A stretch of 64,000 bases of DNA from JAVJSU01 sp040219275 (GCA_040219275.1 JAVJSU010000062.1:1-64000); one strand, 5' to 3'; counted from the stretch's first letter, positions 47,842-56,912 are shown. Numbers and translations are program-made. The notes: generated by a model not told the origin, from the letters alone.

Positions 47842-50274
47842 CTACTCGCCCATCGGCACCCAGATATTTTTGACCTGAGTCGATTGCCGCAGGAACTCGT
47901 CACCCATGCTTTGCGCGTCGTCGAACCAATCGTGCGCCTCGCCATAATTGACCCATGTGCGCTTCATGTTCTCGGCGGAGGCTTTCTCAACATGATAACT
48001 GCCCTCTGCCGTGCCGAAGTACCACATCGCATCCACATCATCATGCTCGGCGAGCGTCTTCGTCAGATGGTCGCGGTTGCCGGTGACAATATTGACCACC
48101 CCACCCGCCAAATCCGACGTGTCGAACACCTGATAAAAATCCGTCGCGCTCAGTGGGAATTTTTGCGACGGCAGAATCACCACGCTATTTCCGCGTGAAA
48201 TCGCCGGAGCAAACAGCGACACGAACGCCAACAACGGACTATCGTCCGGGCAGGCGATGCCGATCACGCCAATCGGTTCATTGACCGCGATGGTCAAGCC
48301 GTGAAGCTCGGTTTCCTGCAACGTCCCGCCATATTTATCGGCATAGGCGGCATACGTGAACAGCCGTTGAATCGCGCAATCAACCTCGTTGGCGGCGGTT
48401 GCTTGCGCGGATTTCGTCCCGCCAGCCATCGTCGCCAGCCGTTTAATAAATTCGTCGCTCCGTGCGGAGAGGTTTTCCGCGATGTAGTACAAAATTTGGG
48501 CGCGATTATGTCCTGTGCGTTTCGCCCAACCCGCCTGTGCAGATTGCGCCGCGCTGACCGCATCACGGATGTCCTTGCGGTTGCCTTCGCTGGCTTGACC
48601 GATCTCCTCGCCTTTGGTGCTGAAGACCGGATAGCTGTAATTCCCGTCAGGGCGTTTTTGCTTCCCGCCGATATACAGTTTCGGGGTGCGATCCAACGAC
48701 GGCAACGCGCCGTTTGTTTTGCCACCATTCAGTGGCGCGGGTCCGTCCGGCGTATGTTTCGCCCATGCTTTGAGTGAATCGTTATCCAGCGTGGGTGCGG
48801 GATTAGGATGCCATTTAGGGCGCACATATTCGTACAAGCCCTCTTTGCCACCTTCACGTCCGAAGCCGCTTTCACGGTAGCCACCAAAACCGGACGCACC
48901 ATCGAACATATTGGTGCAATTGACCCACACACTACCGGCTTTGATCTTGGTCGCCGCTTCGAGTGCCAGATTCACATTTTCGCTCCAGACACTCGCCGCC
49001 AGACCGTAACGGGTGTTATTTGCCAGCGCAATCGCTTCGTCCGGCGTGCGGAAGGTCATCGCCACCAGCACCGGACCAAAAATTTCTTCCTGCATCACCG
49101 TCGAGGCAGATTCAACATTCGTAATCAGCGTCGGTGGGTAGTAACAGCCCGTTTCCGGCATGGGGATGTCCGGCTGATAAATAGTCGCACCTTCTTCGAT
49201 AGCGATCTTCACATAGCGGTCAATCGTCTCGTATTGCACCGGATCAACCACCGCGCCAATGTCGATGCTTTTATCCAGCGAATCGCCGACGCGTAATTTG
49301 CCCATGCGTGCGCGGACTTTAGCGATAAACGTCTCGGCGATATTTTCCTGCACCAGCAAACGCGACCCTGCACAACACACCTGCCCCTGATTGAACCAGA
49401 TAGCATCCACCAGACCTTCAACCGCCGCGTCTTGATCGCTATCGTCGAAGACCACATACGGCGATTTTCCACCCAATTCCAGCGAGAGCTTCTTGCCAGT
49501 TCCGGCGGTTGCACGGCGAATAATACGCCCGACATTGGTACTGCCCGTGAAGGCGATTTTCGCAAAGTCGGGATGCTCGGTGATGAGCGCGCCGGTTTTA
49601 TCGCCTCCCGTAATCACGTTGACGACTCCGGCGGGCAAACCAGCTTCCGCGATGATTTCGCCGAACAGAAGTGCGGTCAGCGGGGTATACGGGGCGGGCT
49701 TAATCACCACCGTGTTGCCCATCGCCAGCGCCGGAGCGATCTTCCATGCCAGCATCAACAACGGGAAATTCCACGGGATGACCTGACCGACCACACCCAG
49801 CGGGGCGTAATCCGGCAATTCCTGCGCCATCAGTTGTGCCCAGCCAGCATGATGATAAAAATGGCGGGCGACCAGCGGAATATCAAGATCACGCGTTTCA
49901 CGGATGGACTTGCCGTTGTCCATCGCCTCGACCACCGCCAGCAAACGTTGATGCTTCTGAACATTGCGGGCGATGGCGTATAAGTGGCGGGCGCGGACGT
50001 GTCCGCTCAGCGCACTCCACGACTCGAACGCCTTTTTTGCCGCATCAACTGCCGCGTTAACATCATCGGCGGTTGCGTCGGCGATTTGTGCGAGTGGTTC
50101 TCCGGTGGAGGGTCGGCTGGTGGAAATGTAACCGCCGTCTTTGGGGTCGAGCCAGCTATTATTGACGAACAAGCCAAACTTGCGATTGTGCCGATCCAGC
50201 CATGCGTCGGCAGGCGAGGCATCTTCCGGCGCGGGACTATATGCCATCGTCTCAAAAATCTCTTTTACGGTCAT
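47842..50274 (-). CDS. Two-domain aldehyde dehydrogenase, ALDH16 type
   Basis: An 810-residue protein. Residues 20-490 are a complete ALDH: VIPWNFPLLMLAWKIAPALA, FTGSTNVGR, LELGGKSP with the general-base Glu, and GQVCCAGSRLL with the catalytic Cys. Residues 530-800 are a second, shorter ALDH-like domain with the N-terminal cofactor fold (AGWAKRTGHNRAQILYYIAENL, GVIGIACPDDSPLLAF) but no catalytic Cys. This is the ALDH16 layout. It oxidises an aldehyde to an acid with NAD; the substrate is unknown. GAGGT precedes the start. It stands alone, with a long 3' tail before the next terminator-like hairpin. Confidence 0.9.
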   Translation of the reverse strand: MTVKEIFETMAYSPAPEDASPADAWLDRHNRKFGLFVNNSWLDPKDGGYISTSRPSTGEPLAQIADATADDVNAAVDAAKKAFESWSALSGHVRARHLYAIARNVQKHQRLLAVVEAMDNGKSIRETRDLDIPLVARHFYHHAGWAQLMAQELPDYAPLGVVGQVIPWNFPLLMLAWKIAPALAMGNTVVIKPAPYTPLTALLFGEIIAEAGLPAGVVNVITGGDKTGALITEHPDFAKIAFTGSTNVGRIIRRATAGTGKKLSLELGGKSPYVVFDDSDQDAAVEGLVDAIWFNQGQVCCAGSRLLVQENIAETFIAKVRARMGKLRVGDSLDKSIDIGAVVDPVQYETIDRYVKIAIEEGATIYQPDIPMPETGCYYPPTLITNVESASTVMQEEIFGPVLVAMTFRTPDEAIALANNTRYGLAASVWSENVNLALEAATKIKAGSVWVNCTNMFDGASGFGGYRESGFGREGGKEGLYEYVRPKWHPNPAPTLDNDSLKAWAKHTPDGPAPLNGGKTNGALPSLDRTPKLYIGGKQKRPDGNYSYPVFSTKGEEIGQASEGNRKDIRDAVSAAQSAQAGWAKRTGHNRAQILYYIAENLSARSDEFIKRLATMAGGTKSAQATAANEVDCAIQRLFTYAAYADKYGGTLQETELHGLTIAVNEPIGVIGIACPDDSPLLAFVSLFAPAISRGNSVVILPSQKFPLSATDFYQVFDTSDLAGGVVNIVTGNRDHLTKTLAEHDDVDAMWYFGTAEGSYHVEKASAENMKRTWVNYGEAHDWFDDAQSMGDEFLRQSTQVKNIWVPMGE

Positions 50275-50337
50275 CTTCTTGACCTCGTTTTCTCTAAAAA
50301 GGTGTTTGCTATGACTTTAACGCAAAGGGGCAGATGA

Positions 50338-50376
50338 GTAAACAGTTTTCAGTGGTCAGTTTTCAGTAAACGGTGG
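50338..50376. repeat. CAGTTTTCAGT-type dispersed repeat
   Basis: The tract CAGTTTTCAGTGGTCAG followed by TTTTCAGTAAACGGTGG lies in the gap upstream of the ALDH16 gene. It shares CAGTAAACGGT with the tract at 34856-34890. It looks like a short intergenic repeat of the genome, and no gene overlaps it. Confidence 0.5.
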
Positions 50377-50419
50377 AGTGAGTAAGTCAGTGGGTCAGCC
50401 TGCCAGCTACTCAGAACAG

Positions 50420-50448
50420 AACAAAATAGCGTCTCATTGAGGCTATTT
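50420..50448 (-). terminator. Intrinsic terminator
   Basis: AAATAGC and GCTATTT form a stem extended by CTC/GAG with a two-base bulge; in the minus direction TTTTGTTCTG follows. It lies about 60 bases after the stop of the membrane protein gene at 50507. Confidence 0.7.
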
Positions 50449-50506
50449 CGTAGAACATATGCTCTGATATGTGAAGTGGGTTTTTGGAGTGGAACAATTG
50501 TACTTA

Positions 50507-51088
50507 CTAAGCCGGGTTCTCATGCTCGCGGGCGGCAACGATAGTTTTGGAACGTGGCAGATAGTACACCGTGTAGCCCATCTGTGAGCGGAACGACAAC
50601 GCGATGCGCTGGCTCACTTTGAAGGTCACACCGTTGATGTAGACCACATGGTATTTATTTGTCACGCTATCCGGTAAAAATTCTTCATGGAGTTCCTTTA
50701 TTTCAAGTGAATTCCTGACAGCAATCTCCTGCCCTTCAACGGCAGTTTGGAGCTTGCCGGAGATCATCTCTACCACGCCGCGCCGGATGTCCAGCCAGCG
50801 CACGACTAGCGGATAACCGAGCCATCCGCACGCAACCACCATAATAACCACCAATATGAGCGTGAGTTCGAGGGGAACTGCGACATAAACACCTACCGCG
50901 ATGAACGCGCCGAGTACAATGAAGATGAGCCAGAACACTAAAGATGCCCTCAGCAAACGTCGATATTGTACGCCGCGCTGATTTGCGGAGAGCTTCCCCG
51001 CCTCGTTCTCCGCAAGGTCAGCTTCCTCGAAGCCAAGTCCATTTTGCAGTCGGATCAAAGCCGGATTGAAGGTGCTTGCTTTCGTCAT
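50507..51088 (-). CDS. Small membrane protein with two transmembrane segments
   Basis: A 193-residue protein. The N-terminal 45 residues are polar (GLGFEEADLAENEAGKLSANQRG). Two membrane helices lie at about 47-68 and 72-97 (LVFWLIFIVLGAFIAVGVYV, LTLILVVIMVVACGWLGYPL). The C-terminal half is a soluble beta-rich domain (YHVVYINGVTFKVSQRIALSF, YTVYYLPRSKTIVAA), of a type seen in bacterial PH-like or DUF-type proteins. No function can be given. It is followed by its own terminator and preceded by the SMI1-like gene on the same strand. Confidence 0.7.
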   Translation of the reverse strand: MTKASTFNPALIRLQNGLGFEEADLAENEAGKLSANQRGVQYRRLLRASLVFWLIFIVLGAFIAVGVYVAVPLELTLILVVIMVVACGWLGYPLVVRWLDIRRGVVEMISGKLQTAVEGQEIAVRNSLEIKELHEEFLPDSVTNKYHVVYINGVTFKVSQRIALSFRSQMGYTVYYLPRSKTIVAAREHENPA

Positions 51089-51181
51089 AATTTCATCCTC
51101 ATCAATTAGCGATAGGTGGTTCGCTACATAAGACGTTATGGTCTCATAATTTTAACCTGAAATGAGGGTATCGGAAAATAT

Positions 51182-51661
51182 TTATGATTCAGTGATTGTG
51201 AAGTCAATCAACCAATCGGAGAATCTATAATTTTTTAAATGGGGAAACTCCCCTGTATTGATAACACCTATATCTTCGACAACATCTATATCAATGGTAG
51301 CCCAATATACGATAGGATCATCTTCGGCTACGTTGAAAAACGATAAAGCATCTTCATATCCGTTCATACCAAAAATAAAGACATTCGAATCCCGCAATAC
51401 ACGTAAAGGAAATTTCTTAAAATCACAGACTTTGGGATAGGTTAAGTCCATGCCACATTCCCATTCTAAGCCACCTGTTTTGCGTCCGAACTTTCGAATA
51501 AACTCAACATAGAGCGCAGGCAATCGTGGCACACCTTGACTACGCCGGATGTCTTCGATTTCTTCATCTGTACACCCTTCAATTGGCGGCTCAAATTCGA
51601 GCATGGCTGACCATTGTTTAGCGAAATACCGGATAAAAGAAACTTGTTTTTCGTTAGTCAT
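51182..51661 (-). CDS. SMI1/KNR4-like protein (small)
   Basis: A 159-residue protein of the SMI1/KNR4 type: PPIEGCTDEEIEDIRRSQGVPRLPALYVEFIRKFGR is the family opening (helix, LP, Y-x-x-F-x-x-x-F/G), quoted here only to show spacing in parts: EEIEDIRRSQG, LPALYVEFIRKFG, and FIFGMNGYEDALSFFN. It is probably an immunity-type or adaptor protein. Base composition is AT-rich (many AAA, ATA, GAT codons), unlike the flanking genes beyond 52834, which suggests transfer. The neighbouring TolB-like gene ends about 50 bases away on the same strand. No toxin gene is visible. Confidence 0.72.
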   Translation of the reverse strand: MTNEKQVSFIRYFAKQWSAMLEFEPPIEGCTDEEIEDIRRSQGVPRLPALYVEFIRKFGRKTGGLEWECGMDLTYPKVCDFKKFPLRVLRDSNVFIFGMNGYEDALSFFNVAEDDPIVYWATIDIDVVEDIGVINTGEFPHLKNYRFSDWLIDFTITES

Positions 51662-51710
51662 GAGTCACATTCTAGTAAATAGCAGAGGAACTTTAATTGA
51701 CCAAAATCAT

Positions 51711-52802
51711 TTACGGTAGCCACACAATATCACCCGTTTCATTCACGAATGCCCTTTCATATTTGTGCATACGCCGTAAATCCGAGCCATCCGCGTTGAC
51801 CAAAAAAATCTGATCATCCCAACTGTCAATTGCGGTATTCGCCCCAAACAAAATTTGTCTGCCGTCCGGCGACCACGTCGGAAAGTAGGTGTAATTGTCA
51901 AAATCGGTGACTCGCACAATATCCCCTGTTTCTAAATCCGCAATAAAGATATTTGCCGAATAGGAGTTTTCACGACCTTTGAATAAAATTTGATCTGATG
52001 TTGGCGACCATGAGAAATCATCCGGCGAGAAGTCTGACAAATCGAGGTCAATCGGGTTGCTTGTGCGTGTATCAATAATCTGCGTTTCCTCTCCCGTGTT
52101 CAGGGGGCAGTAGGCGCACATGATGTAATGTCCTGAAGCAGACCATGATAGGGGTATGTGAAACAATAACAGTTCATATTCTGGATAATTGATACCACTC
52201 AAAAGGTCTTGTGACTCATCCGTACAAATATCGTAAAACATCAGTGTATAGGACATATTTTCTTCTTGTAGATAACTAATCTTGCAATTATCCGTTGACC
52301 ATGTGGGCGATAACTCACCCCTTTCCGGTGAATCTGTAATTTGGATTTGCTCTTGCGTATTTAAATTCAGTACGGACAGATCGTTGTCGTATTCAAATAC
52401 AACCTGAGTCAAGTCCGGCGAAAATGCTGGCTGTGTTGCATGAATCTCGTTGAGATAATATGCGTCCTGACGTGCGCCGGTTAAGGGATCGTAAATTACA
52501 TACCGGAATTCATAATCTTCTTCGTGAGACGTAGAAAAATCTTTGAATTCATAGATCAGCAATTGATCGCCGAGCCATTGAGATGCTTCGGAATAACTGG
52601 TTGGGGGAATTTCAAATTGCAAACCGCTGTAAACATCTATCACATACTCATTGACGATAAATGTTGATCCCCACGGATCCGTATGAACGGCATGGACAAA
52701 TAACTGGTCTTTGGGGGGTGATGGCATAAGCGATGCTAAAACCATCAGCGCACCAAATTGAATCAGGACTATTAAGAAGATCCTCAGAGTGAATCGTGTC
52801 AT
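51711..52802 (-). CDS. TolB/PD40-like beta-propeller with N-terminal anchor
   Basis: A 363-residue protein with a signal-anchor at about 5-25 (FLIVLIQFGALMVLASLM). It is followed by PD40-type blades: QPAFSPDLTQVVFEYDN, SPTWSTDNCKISYLQE, SWSPTSDQILFKG and FPTWSPDGRQILFGAN. The pattern of W-S-P-D-G-x-x-I/L-x-F is that of TolB-like propellers. A role in extracytoplasmic binding is likely, but no partner genes (TolA, Pal) are present. It is AT-rich, like the gene before it. It lies 31 bases from the Uma2 gene on the same strand. Confidence 0.83.
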   Translation of the reverse strand: MTRFTLRIFLIVLIQFGALMVLASLMPSPPKDQLFVHAVHTDPWGSTFIVNEYVIDVYSGLQFEIPPTSYSEASQWLGDQLLIYEFKDFSTSHEEDYEFRYVIYDPLTGARQDAYYLNEIHATQPAFSPDLTQVVFEYDNDLSVLNLNTQEQIQITDSPERGELSPTWSTDNCKISYLQEENMSYTLMFYDICTDESQDLLSGINYPEYELLLFHIPLSWSASGHYIMCAYCPLNTGEETQIIDTRTSNPIDLDLSDFSPDDFSWSPTSDQILFKGRENSYSANIFIADLETGDIVRVTDFDNYTYFPTWSPDGRQILFGANTAIDSWDDQIFLVNADGSDLRRMHKYERAFVNETGDIVWLP

Positions 52803-52833
52803 CGGTCAAATTTATCCCAAACTATTTTGTCCC

Positions 52834-53415
52834 CTACCCGATCATCGGCACGTCGAAGATGGCGCTGAGAGTGAGCGTCAAATCAGGGAACAGCGCGTCA
52901 ACCTGCATGGTCGCGTCGCCCACATAAGCGCGGAAGGATTCTTCGTCGCGAGTATACTGATGCACCTCTTTGCTCTGCGGATACACCACCCACACCTGAC
53001 TCGTGCCGGCTTTCAAATAGTTCCGCACACGCTTGAGCAAATCGTCCGCGTCATCGCCGGGGGAAACGACCTCTACGGCAAGCGTTGGTGCGCCGGGATA
53101 GGGTTTCTCAATGTCCCATCCGGTCAGCATATCCGTGTGGCTGATAAACGAGACATCCGGCACCTGTGCGCCTTTGATGCCTTTGCCCTCTTTGAAGAGT
53201 AGATAGAGCAAGCCATCCATGAAGACATAACCGGATTTGTGCTTGACGACATGCCCATCCACGATGCGATAAACGTTGCCTGCGACTAAATGATGCAACA
53301 TACCAACTGGATTCATCTCCACAATCTCCCCGTCAATCACTTCGATCATGGCATCTTCGCCGAGTGCCATCAGATCATCAACTGTCCAAATTTTTTCAAG
53401 CGTGCCGTCGGTCAT
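52834..53415 (-). CDS. Uma2-family (DUF820) putative restriction-fold nuclease
   Basis: A 193-residue Uma2 protein. Typical pieces are TVDDLMALGEDAMIEVIDGEIVEM, VPDVSFIS (Asp-Val motif), PTLAVEVVSPGDDADDLLKR (the PD-(D/E)xK core Glu) and YLKAGTSQVWVVYPQSKEVHQY (Lys and strand). The family has the restriction endonuclease fold and is very abundant in cyanobacteria and Chloroflexota; substrates are unknown. An AGGTG site precedes the start. It is divergent from the SDR gene at 53536. Confidence 0.9.
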   Translation of the reverse strand: MTDGTLEKIWTVDDLMALGEDAMIEVIDGEIVEMNPVGMLHHLVAGNVYRIVDGHVVKHKSGYVFMDGLLYLLFKEGKGIKGAQVPDVSFISHTDMLTGWDIEKPYPGAPTLAVEVVSPGDDADDLLKRVRNYLKAGTSQVWVVYPQSKEVHQYTRDEESFRAYVGDATMQVDALFPDLTLTLSAIFDVPMIG

Positions 53416-53535
53416 CGGTTACACCTAACAACTAAAAACGTCTTACTCACGTATACACATTGTAGCGCAGGTTTGCGCGATCTGCGGGTGACGCTTACCA
53501 TACCCATACGAATAACTCAGCCTAAAGGAATGGAT

Positions 53536-54336
53536 ATGGACTCACACGTACTTCAAGGACAGGTCGCCGTCGTCACCGGCGGGAGTCGCGGAATCGGGCG
53601 GGAAGTCGCACGCGCATTGGCACAGGCAGGGGCAAAGGTCGCCGTGACCGCCCGCGATGCGGACAAGCTCGCAGAAACCGTCGCTCTCATTAAAGACGCA
53701 GGCGGGGAATGTGCCGTTTTCGTCATGGATATGGCGGGATCGTATGAAGCGATTGAGCAGACTGTCGCACAAATCGAAGACTCGCTCGGCGCGATCACGC
53801 TTTTGGTCAACAATGCCGGAATCGGCGGTGGCGGGCAATTGCCGTGGGAAGCCGATGTGGATGCGTGGTGGCAGATTCAGGAAGTCAACGTGAAGGGCGT
53901 GTTCATGGTCTCCAAAGCGGTGCTAGAGCGCATGGTGCAACGACGCGCCGGACGGATCATCAACATGGGCAGTTACGCGGGCATCCACGCCAATCCGATG
54001 ACATCTGCGTATGCGGTCAGTAAAGCCGCCTTGATGCGCCTCACGGATAGCACGGCAGAAGCGGCGAAAGAATTCGGCATCAGCGTTTTTGTGATTAGCC
54101 CCGGCTTGGTGCTGACGGATATGACGCGCGATGTTCCGGCATTTCAAGACATTCCGGCATCACAATGGACATCACCGGAACGCTCCGCAGAACTCTGTGT
54201 GGCGCTGGCAACGGGCAAAGCGGATAAGCTCACCGGACGCTTTATCCACGCGACGGATGACGACCTCGACGACATGATCGCCCGTGCAGACGAAATCATC
54301 GCGGCGGAGTCGCACACACTCAGCTTGATTCGCTAG
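53536..54336 (+). CDS. Short-chain dehydrogenase/reductase (SDR)
   Basis: A 266-residue classical SDR from the ATG at 53536, which lies 6 bases after AAAGGA; an ATG at 53530 is possible. It has the Rossmann motif TGGSRGIG near 15-22, NNAGIGGGG near 93, and the catalytic region GRIINMGSYAG...YAVSKAAL with Ser and Tyr-x-x-x-Lys. It is an NAD(P)-dependent oxidoreductase of unknown substrate. Its C-terminus differs fully from the SDR at 523 and its remnants, so it is not part of that family. The kinase gene follows about 80 bases downstream on the same strand. Confidence 0.92.
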   Translation: MDSHVLQGQVAVVTGGSRGIGREVARALAQAGAKVAVTARDADKLAETVALIKDAGGECAVFVMDMAGSYEAIEQTVAQIEDSLGAITLLVNNAGIGGGGQLPWEADVDAWWQIQEVNVKGVFMVSKAVLERMVQRRAGRIINMGSYAGIHANPMTSAYAVSKAALMRLTDSTAEAAKEFGISVFVISPGLVLTDMTRDVPAFQDIPASQWTSPERSAELCVALATGKADKLTGRFIHATDDDLDDMIARADEIIAAESHTLSLIR

Positions 54337-54414
54337 CAAACAGCCTAAATCAATTGGCGGATGTGCGGTACAATAACGTTATACTGTATGAAAGATGGGT
54401 TGAGGGTCTGTTTT

Positions 54415-56061
54415 ATGGCATTACCGGAGTCGATTGGTCAATATCAGGTAGAAGCGCAGGTCGGCATCGGTGGCATGGCGACGGTCTTTAAGGCGCATCA
54501 TGACCGTTTAGCCCGCGATGTGGCGATCAAGGTGATGCACCCTAATTTCCTGCAAGACCCGAACTTCCGCGCCCGTTTTGAGCGTGAAGCCCGCATCGTC
54601 GCCCGTCTGGAACATCCCAACATCGTGCCCGTTTATGATTTCGCGGATTATGACGGCCAGCCCTACCTCGTCATGAAATACATCGAAGGCGATACGCTCA
54701 AGGAATATGCGCGGGACAACGCCCTGACGGTTAACGATAAAGTCGCTCTGCTGGAAAAAGTCGCCAATGCGCTGACTTATGCCCATGCACAGGGCATCCT
54801 GCATCGTGATATTAAGCCGTCGAACATCCTCATTGATGAGCGCGGCACACCCTATCTGACCGATTTCGGACTGGCGCGTATCGTCCAATCCGGCGAATCC
54901 ACCATGAGCGCCGATATGATGCTCGGCACACCGCATTATATTTCGCCGGAGCAAGCACAGGGCAAAATCGACCTTGATGCCCGCACGGATGTCTATTCGC
55001 TCGGCATCATTGTGTACGAATTGCTGGCAGGACGCGTCCCGTTCAGAGGCGATTCCACCTATGCCATCGTGCATGACCACATCTACACACCACCGCCCGC
55101 GCCGAGCGAATTTAACGACTCGATCACGCCACAGGTGGAGCGCGTTTTGCTGAAGGCATTAGCGAAAAATCCACAGGATCGCTACGATACGCCTGATGCA
55201 ATGGTGAGCGATCTCAAACGTGCTTTGCGCGGTGAGCAGGTTGCCAATGTACGCCCGCGCGCAGAAGCACCGACCACGCCACAGTCCAAATCGACGGACG
55301 ATACACCCAAACGCAAACGGGTGGATGTTATTTCGCCGCCCATCGTGCCATCGCCACCTAAACCGCTTGATCCGATTCCGTCGCCGCTCTCGCCGGATTT
55401 CCCCGAAAAAGTCAGCCAATGGGCGGAGCGTTTCGGGCAGAAAGCGGGTGAATTTGGCGAACGTTTTGGCGACAATGCCGGTAAGATGGGGGAACGCTGG
55501 GGGGATCGCGCCGGTCAATGGGGCGAAAGTGTCGGCAAACGCATTCAGGAAATCGCCGCCGAAGCCGAAAGCTCATTTAGTGGCAAACCCATCCCGGATG
55601 CCCTGCTCTCTCCGGAAGAACGTATCCGTAAGCAGGTCGAAAAACGCATCGAAGAACGTAACGGGTTACTGACTCATTTTGCCGCGTATGTCATGGTCAA
55701 TTTGATGATGTGGGGCATATATCTCTTTAGTGGTGGTGGCTTTCCGTGGCCCATGTTCGTGACACTTGGCTGGGGCATCGGCATGTTCGCCCATTATATG
55801 GATTATCGCACCAAGTACGGCGCGGGTCGGGTTCGGCGTGAAGAGATGATTCAGCGCGAGATCGAATTAGAACGCGAACGGCTCTACGGTGCGTCTCAAG
55901 CCAAAGCCAAGAATGATATGTTTTACGATGAGTCATCATACGATGATGCCGACCTGCCCGCGGGTAGAGTGCGCCTGACCGAAGATGGCGAATTCACCGA
56001 TAGCTACATCGAAGACCTGCGCGACGACGACGATGATTATGCCGCAACCGGACGACGGTAA
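54415..56061 (+). CDS. Ser/Thr protein kinase with 11-residue helical repeats and 2TM domain
   Basis: About 548 residues from the ATG at 54415 (GAGGG 8 bases upstream). Residues 8-268 are a full Hanks kinase: GIGGMATVFKA loop, VAIKVMH Lys, LHRDIKPSNIL catalytic loop, LTDFGLAR, GTPHYISPEQ. A Pro-rich linker follows, then four 11-residue repeats (about 336-379), then a 2TM domain (YVMVNLMMWGIYLFS, PMFVTLGWGIGMFAHYM) and an acidic C-terminal tail. There are no external sensor domains, so signals probably arise at the membrane or inside the cell. The targets are unknown; no phosphatase is nearby. Confidence 0.93.
   Translation: MALPESIGQYQVEAQVGIGGMATVFKAHHDRLARDVAIKVMHPNFLQDPNFRARFEREARIVARLEHPNIVPVYDFADYDGQPYLVMKYIEGDTLKEYARDNALTVNDKVALLEKVANALTYAHAQGILHRDIKPSNILIDERGTPYLTDFGLARIVQSGESTMSADMMLGTPHYISPEQAQGKIDLDARTDVYSLGIIVYELLAGRVPFRGDSTYAIVHDHIYTPPPAPSEFNDSITPQVERVLLKALAKNPQDRYDTPDAMVSDLKRALRGEQVANVRPRAEAPTTPQSKSTDDTPKRKRVDVISPPIVPSPPKPLDPIPSPLSPDFPEKVSQWAERFGQKAGEFGERFGDNAGKMGERWGDRAGQWGESVGKRIQEIAAEAESSFSGKPIPDALLSPEERIRKQVEKRIEERNGLLTHFAAYVMVNLMMWGIYLFSGGGFPWPMFVTLGWGIGMFAHYMDYRTKYGAGRVRREEMIQREIELERERLYGASQAKAKNDMFYDESSYDDADLPAGRVRLTEDGEFTDSYIEDLRDDDDDYAATGRR
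55420..55551 (+). repeat. Four 33-bp coding repeats (11-residue units) in the Ser/Thr kinase
   Basis: Units begin at 55420, 55453, 55486 and 55519, each coding for the pattern [W/F/M]-[A/G]-E-R-[F/W]-G-[Q/D]-x-A-G-x; the last unit is more diverged. The 11-residue period equals three helical turns and gives an amphipathic helix with aromatic residues on one face, like synuclein- or perilipin-type lipid-binding helices. Confidence 0.85.
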
Positions 56062-56090
56062 AACGAATATCTAAGACAGTCGCATAATCC

Positions 56091-56158
56091 GTCCTCCCTC
56101 GCCAATTTTTGGAGAGGGGTCGGGGTGAGGTAAAAACGATCTAGCAGATCGCACCTAC
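56091..56158. repeat. Two dispersed repeats after the kinase gene
   Basis: First a tract CCTCCCTCGCCAATTTTTGG followed by AGAGGGGTCGGGGTGAGG, wording typical of a common intergenic repeat and similar to 58338-58435. Then CGATCTAGCAGATCG plus CACCTAC at 56137-56158, the reverse-oriented relative of the GTAGGGGCGACC-tgcta family at 7849 and 34970. It lies between convergent genes, with no coding sequence. Confidence 0.55.
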
Positions 56159-56177
56159 AGTGGCTTTTGCTCAGAAC

Positions 56178-56912
56178 TCATTGCTTTTTATCTGGCTCAC
56201 GCGCAATTTCCCACATATGCTCGAATTGCTTCTCCCAATATTCGAGCCAATACACCGATTGGACACGGTGAATCTCAACGTGCATCCGGTCACTGATCGA
56301 CTCGCTATTAAATCCGAGCAATTCCACAATCGCCCGCCCATCGCGCCCGTCAGGGTCAACAATCACGAGGCTAAATCCCGGACTATAGGGCATATAACGA
56401 TACTCAACATTCAGATTCCGGCGCTTCATCCCGTCAAGGATGCTGACGGAACGCTCAATATCACTAAGGAGCAAATGGCTCATCGTTTCGTCAAGTTGCT
56501 CGTGTAGGTGTTCAACGCTATGGGTAATGGTCGGGTCTTGAATCAGCACGCGCATCTTCCCACGCTTGAGGATTTCCCGCTCAATATCCGGCGAATTGCT
56601 CATCACATTCACAGCTGAAGGTGCATACACCAGCAATTCCCGCCCACCGGCGATAAATTCACGGAAGGCGCTAAAACTCTGACGATCTCGCAGAACGCTA
56701 TCGAGATCAACCTGTGTGGACTCTGGCGCAGTCGTCTTTAAAACTAACAGGGCGATCCCTGCTAATAACGCCGCCATTTGCAGGTCGAGTGGAACAACAT
56801 CCTCCACGACGCTCAACAGGGCAACGACCACTGCGATCATCGTGATGACATACGAATCGAGGTTACGTCCGGCGACAATATCAGCAGATATACGCTTCAA
56901 AAAACGAATCAT
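56178..56912 (-). CDS. Two-helix membrane protein with soluble C-terminal domain
   Basis: A 244-residue protein. Two membrane helices lie at about 23-38 and 43-60 (VITMIAVVVALLSVVEDVV, MAALLAGIALLVL). The rest is a cytoplasmic alpha/beta domain with FIAGGRELLVYAPSAVNVM, GKMRVLIQDPTITHSVEHL and PGFSLVIVDPDGRDGRAIVELLG. This recalls phospholipase-D-like folds in strand order, but no HKD motif is present, so an enzyme activity is unlikely. It is an orphan gene converging with the kinase. Function unknown. Confidence 0.65.
   Translation of the reverse strand: MIRFLKRISADIVAGRNLDSYVITMIAVVVALLSVVEDVVPLDLQMAALLAGIALLVLKTTAPESTQVDLDSVLRDRQSFSAFREFIAGGRELLVYAPSAVNVMSNSPDIEREILKRGKMRVLIQDPTITHSVEHLHEQLDETMSHLLLSDIERSVSILDGMKRRNLNVEYRYMPYSPGFSLVIVDPDGRDGRAIVELLGFNSESISDRMHVEIHRVQSVYWLEYWEKQFEHMWEIAREPDKKQ

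Noticed and set aside
47541..48198. Overlapping plus-strand reading frames of 110-210 residues at the end of the ALDH gene
   Set aside because: They run antisense into the clearly coding ALDH16 gene, have Cys/His/Ile-rich low-regularity composition and no ribosome site.
53536..54336. Second SDR as the source of the SDR remnants
   Set aside because: Its C-terminus shares no stretch with the remnants, which match only the gene at 523-1290.
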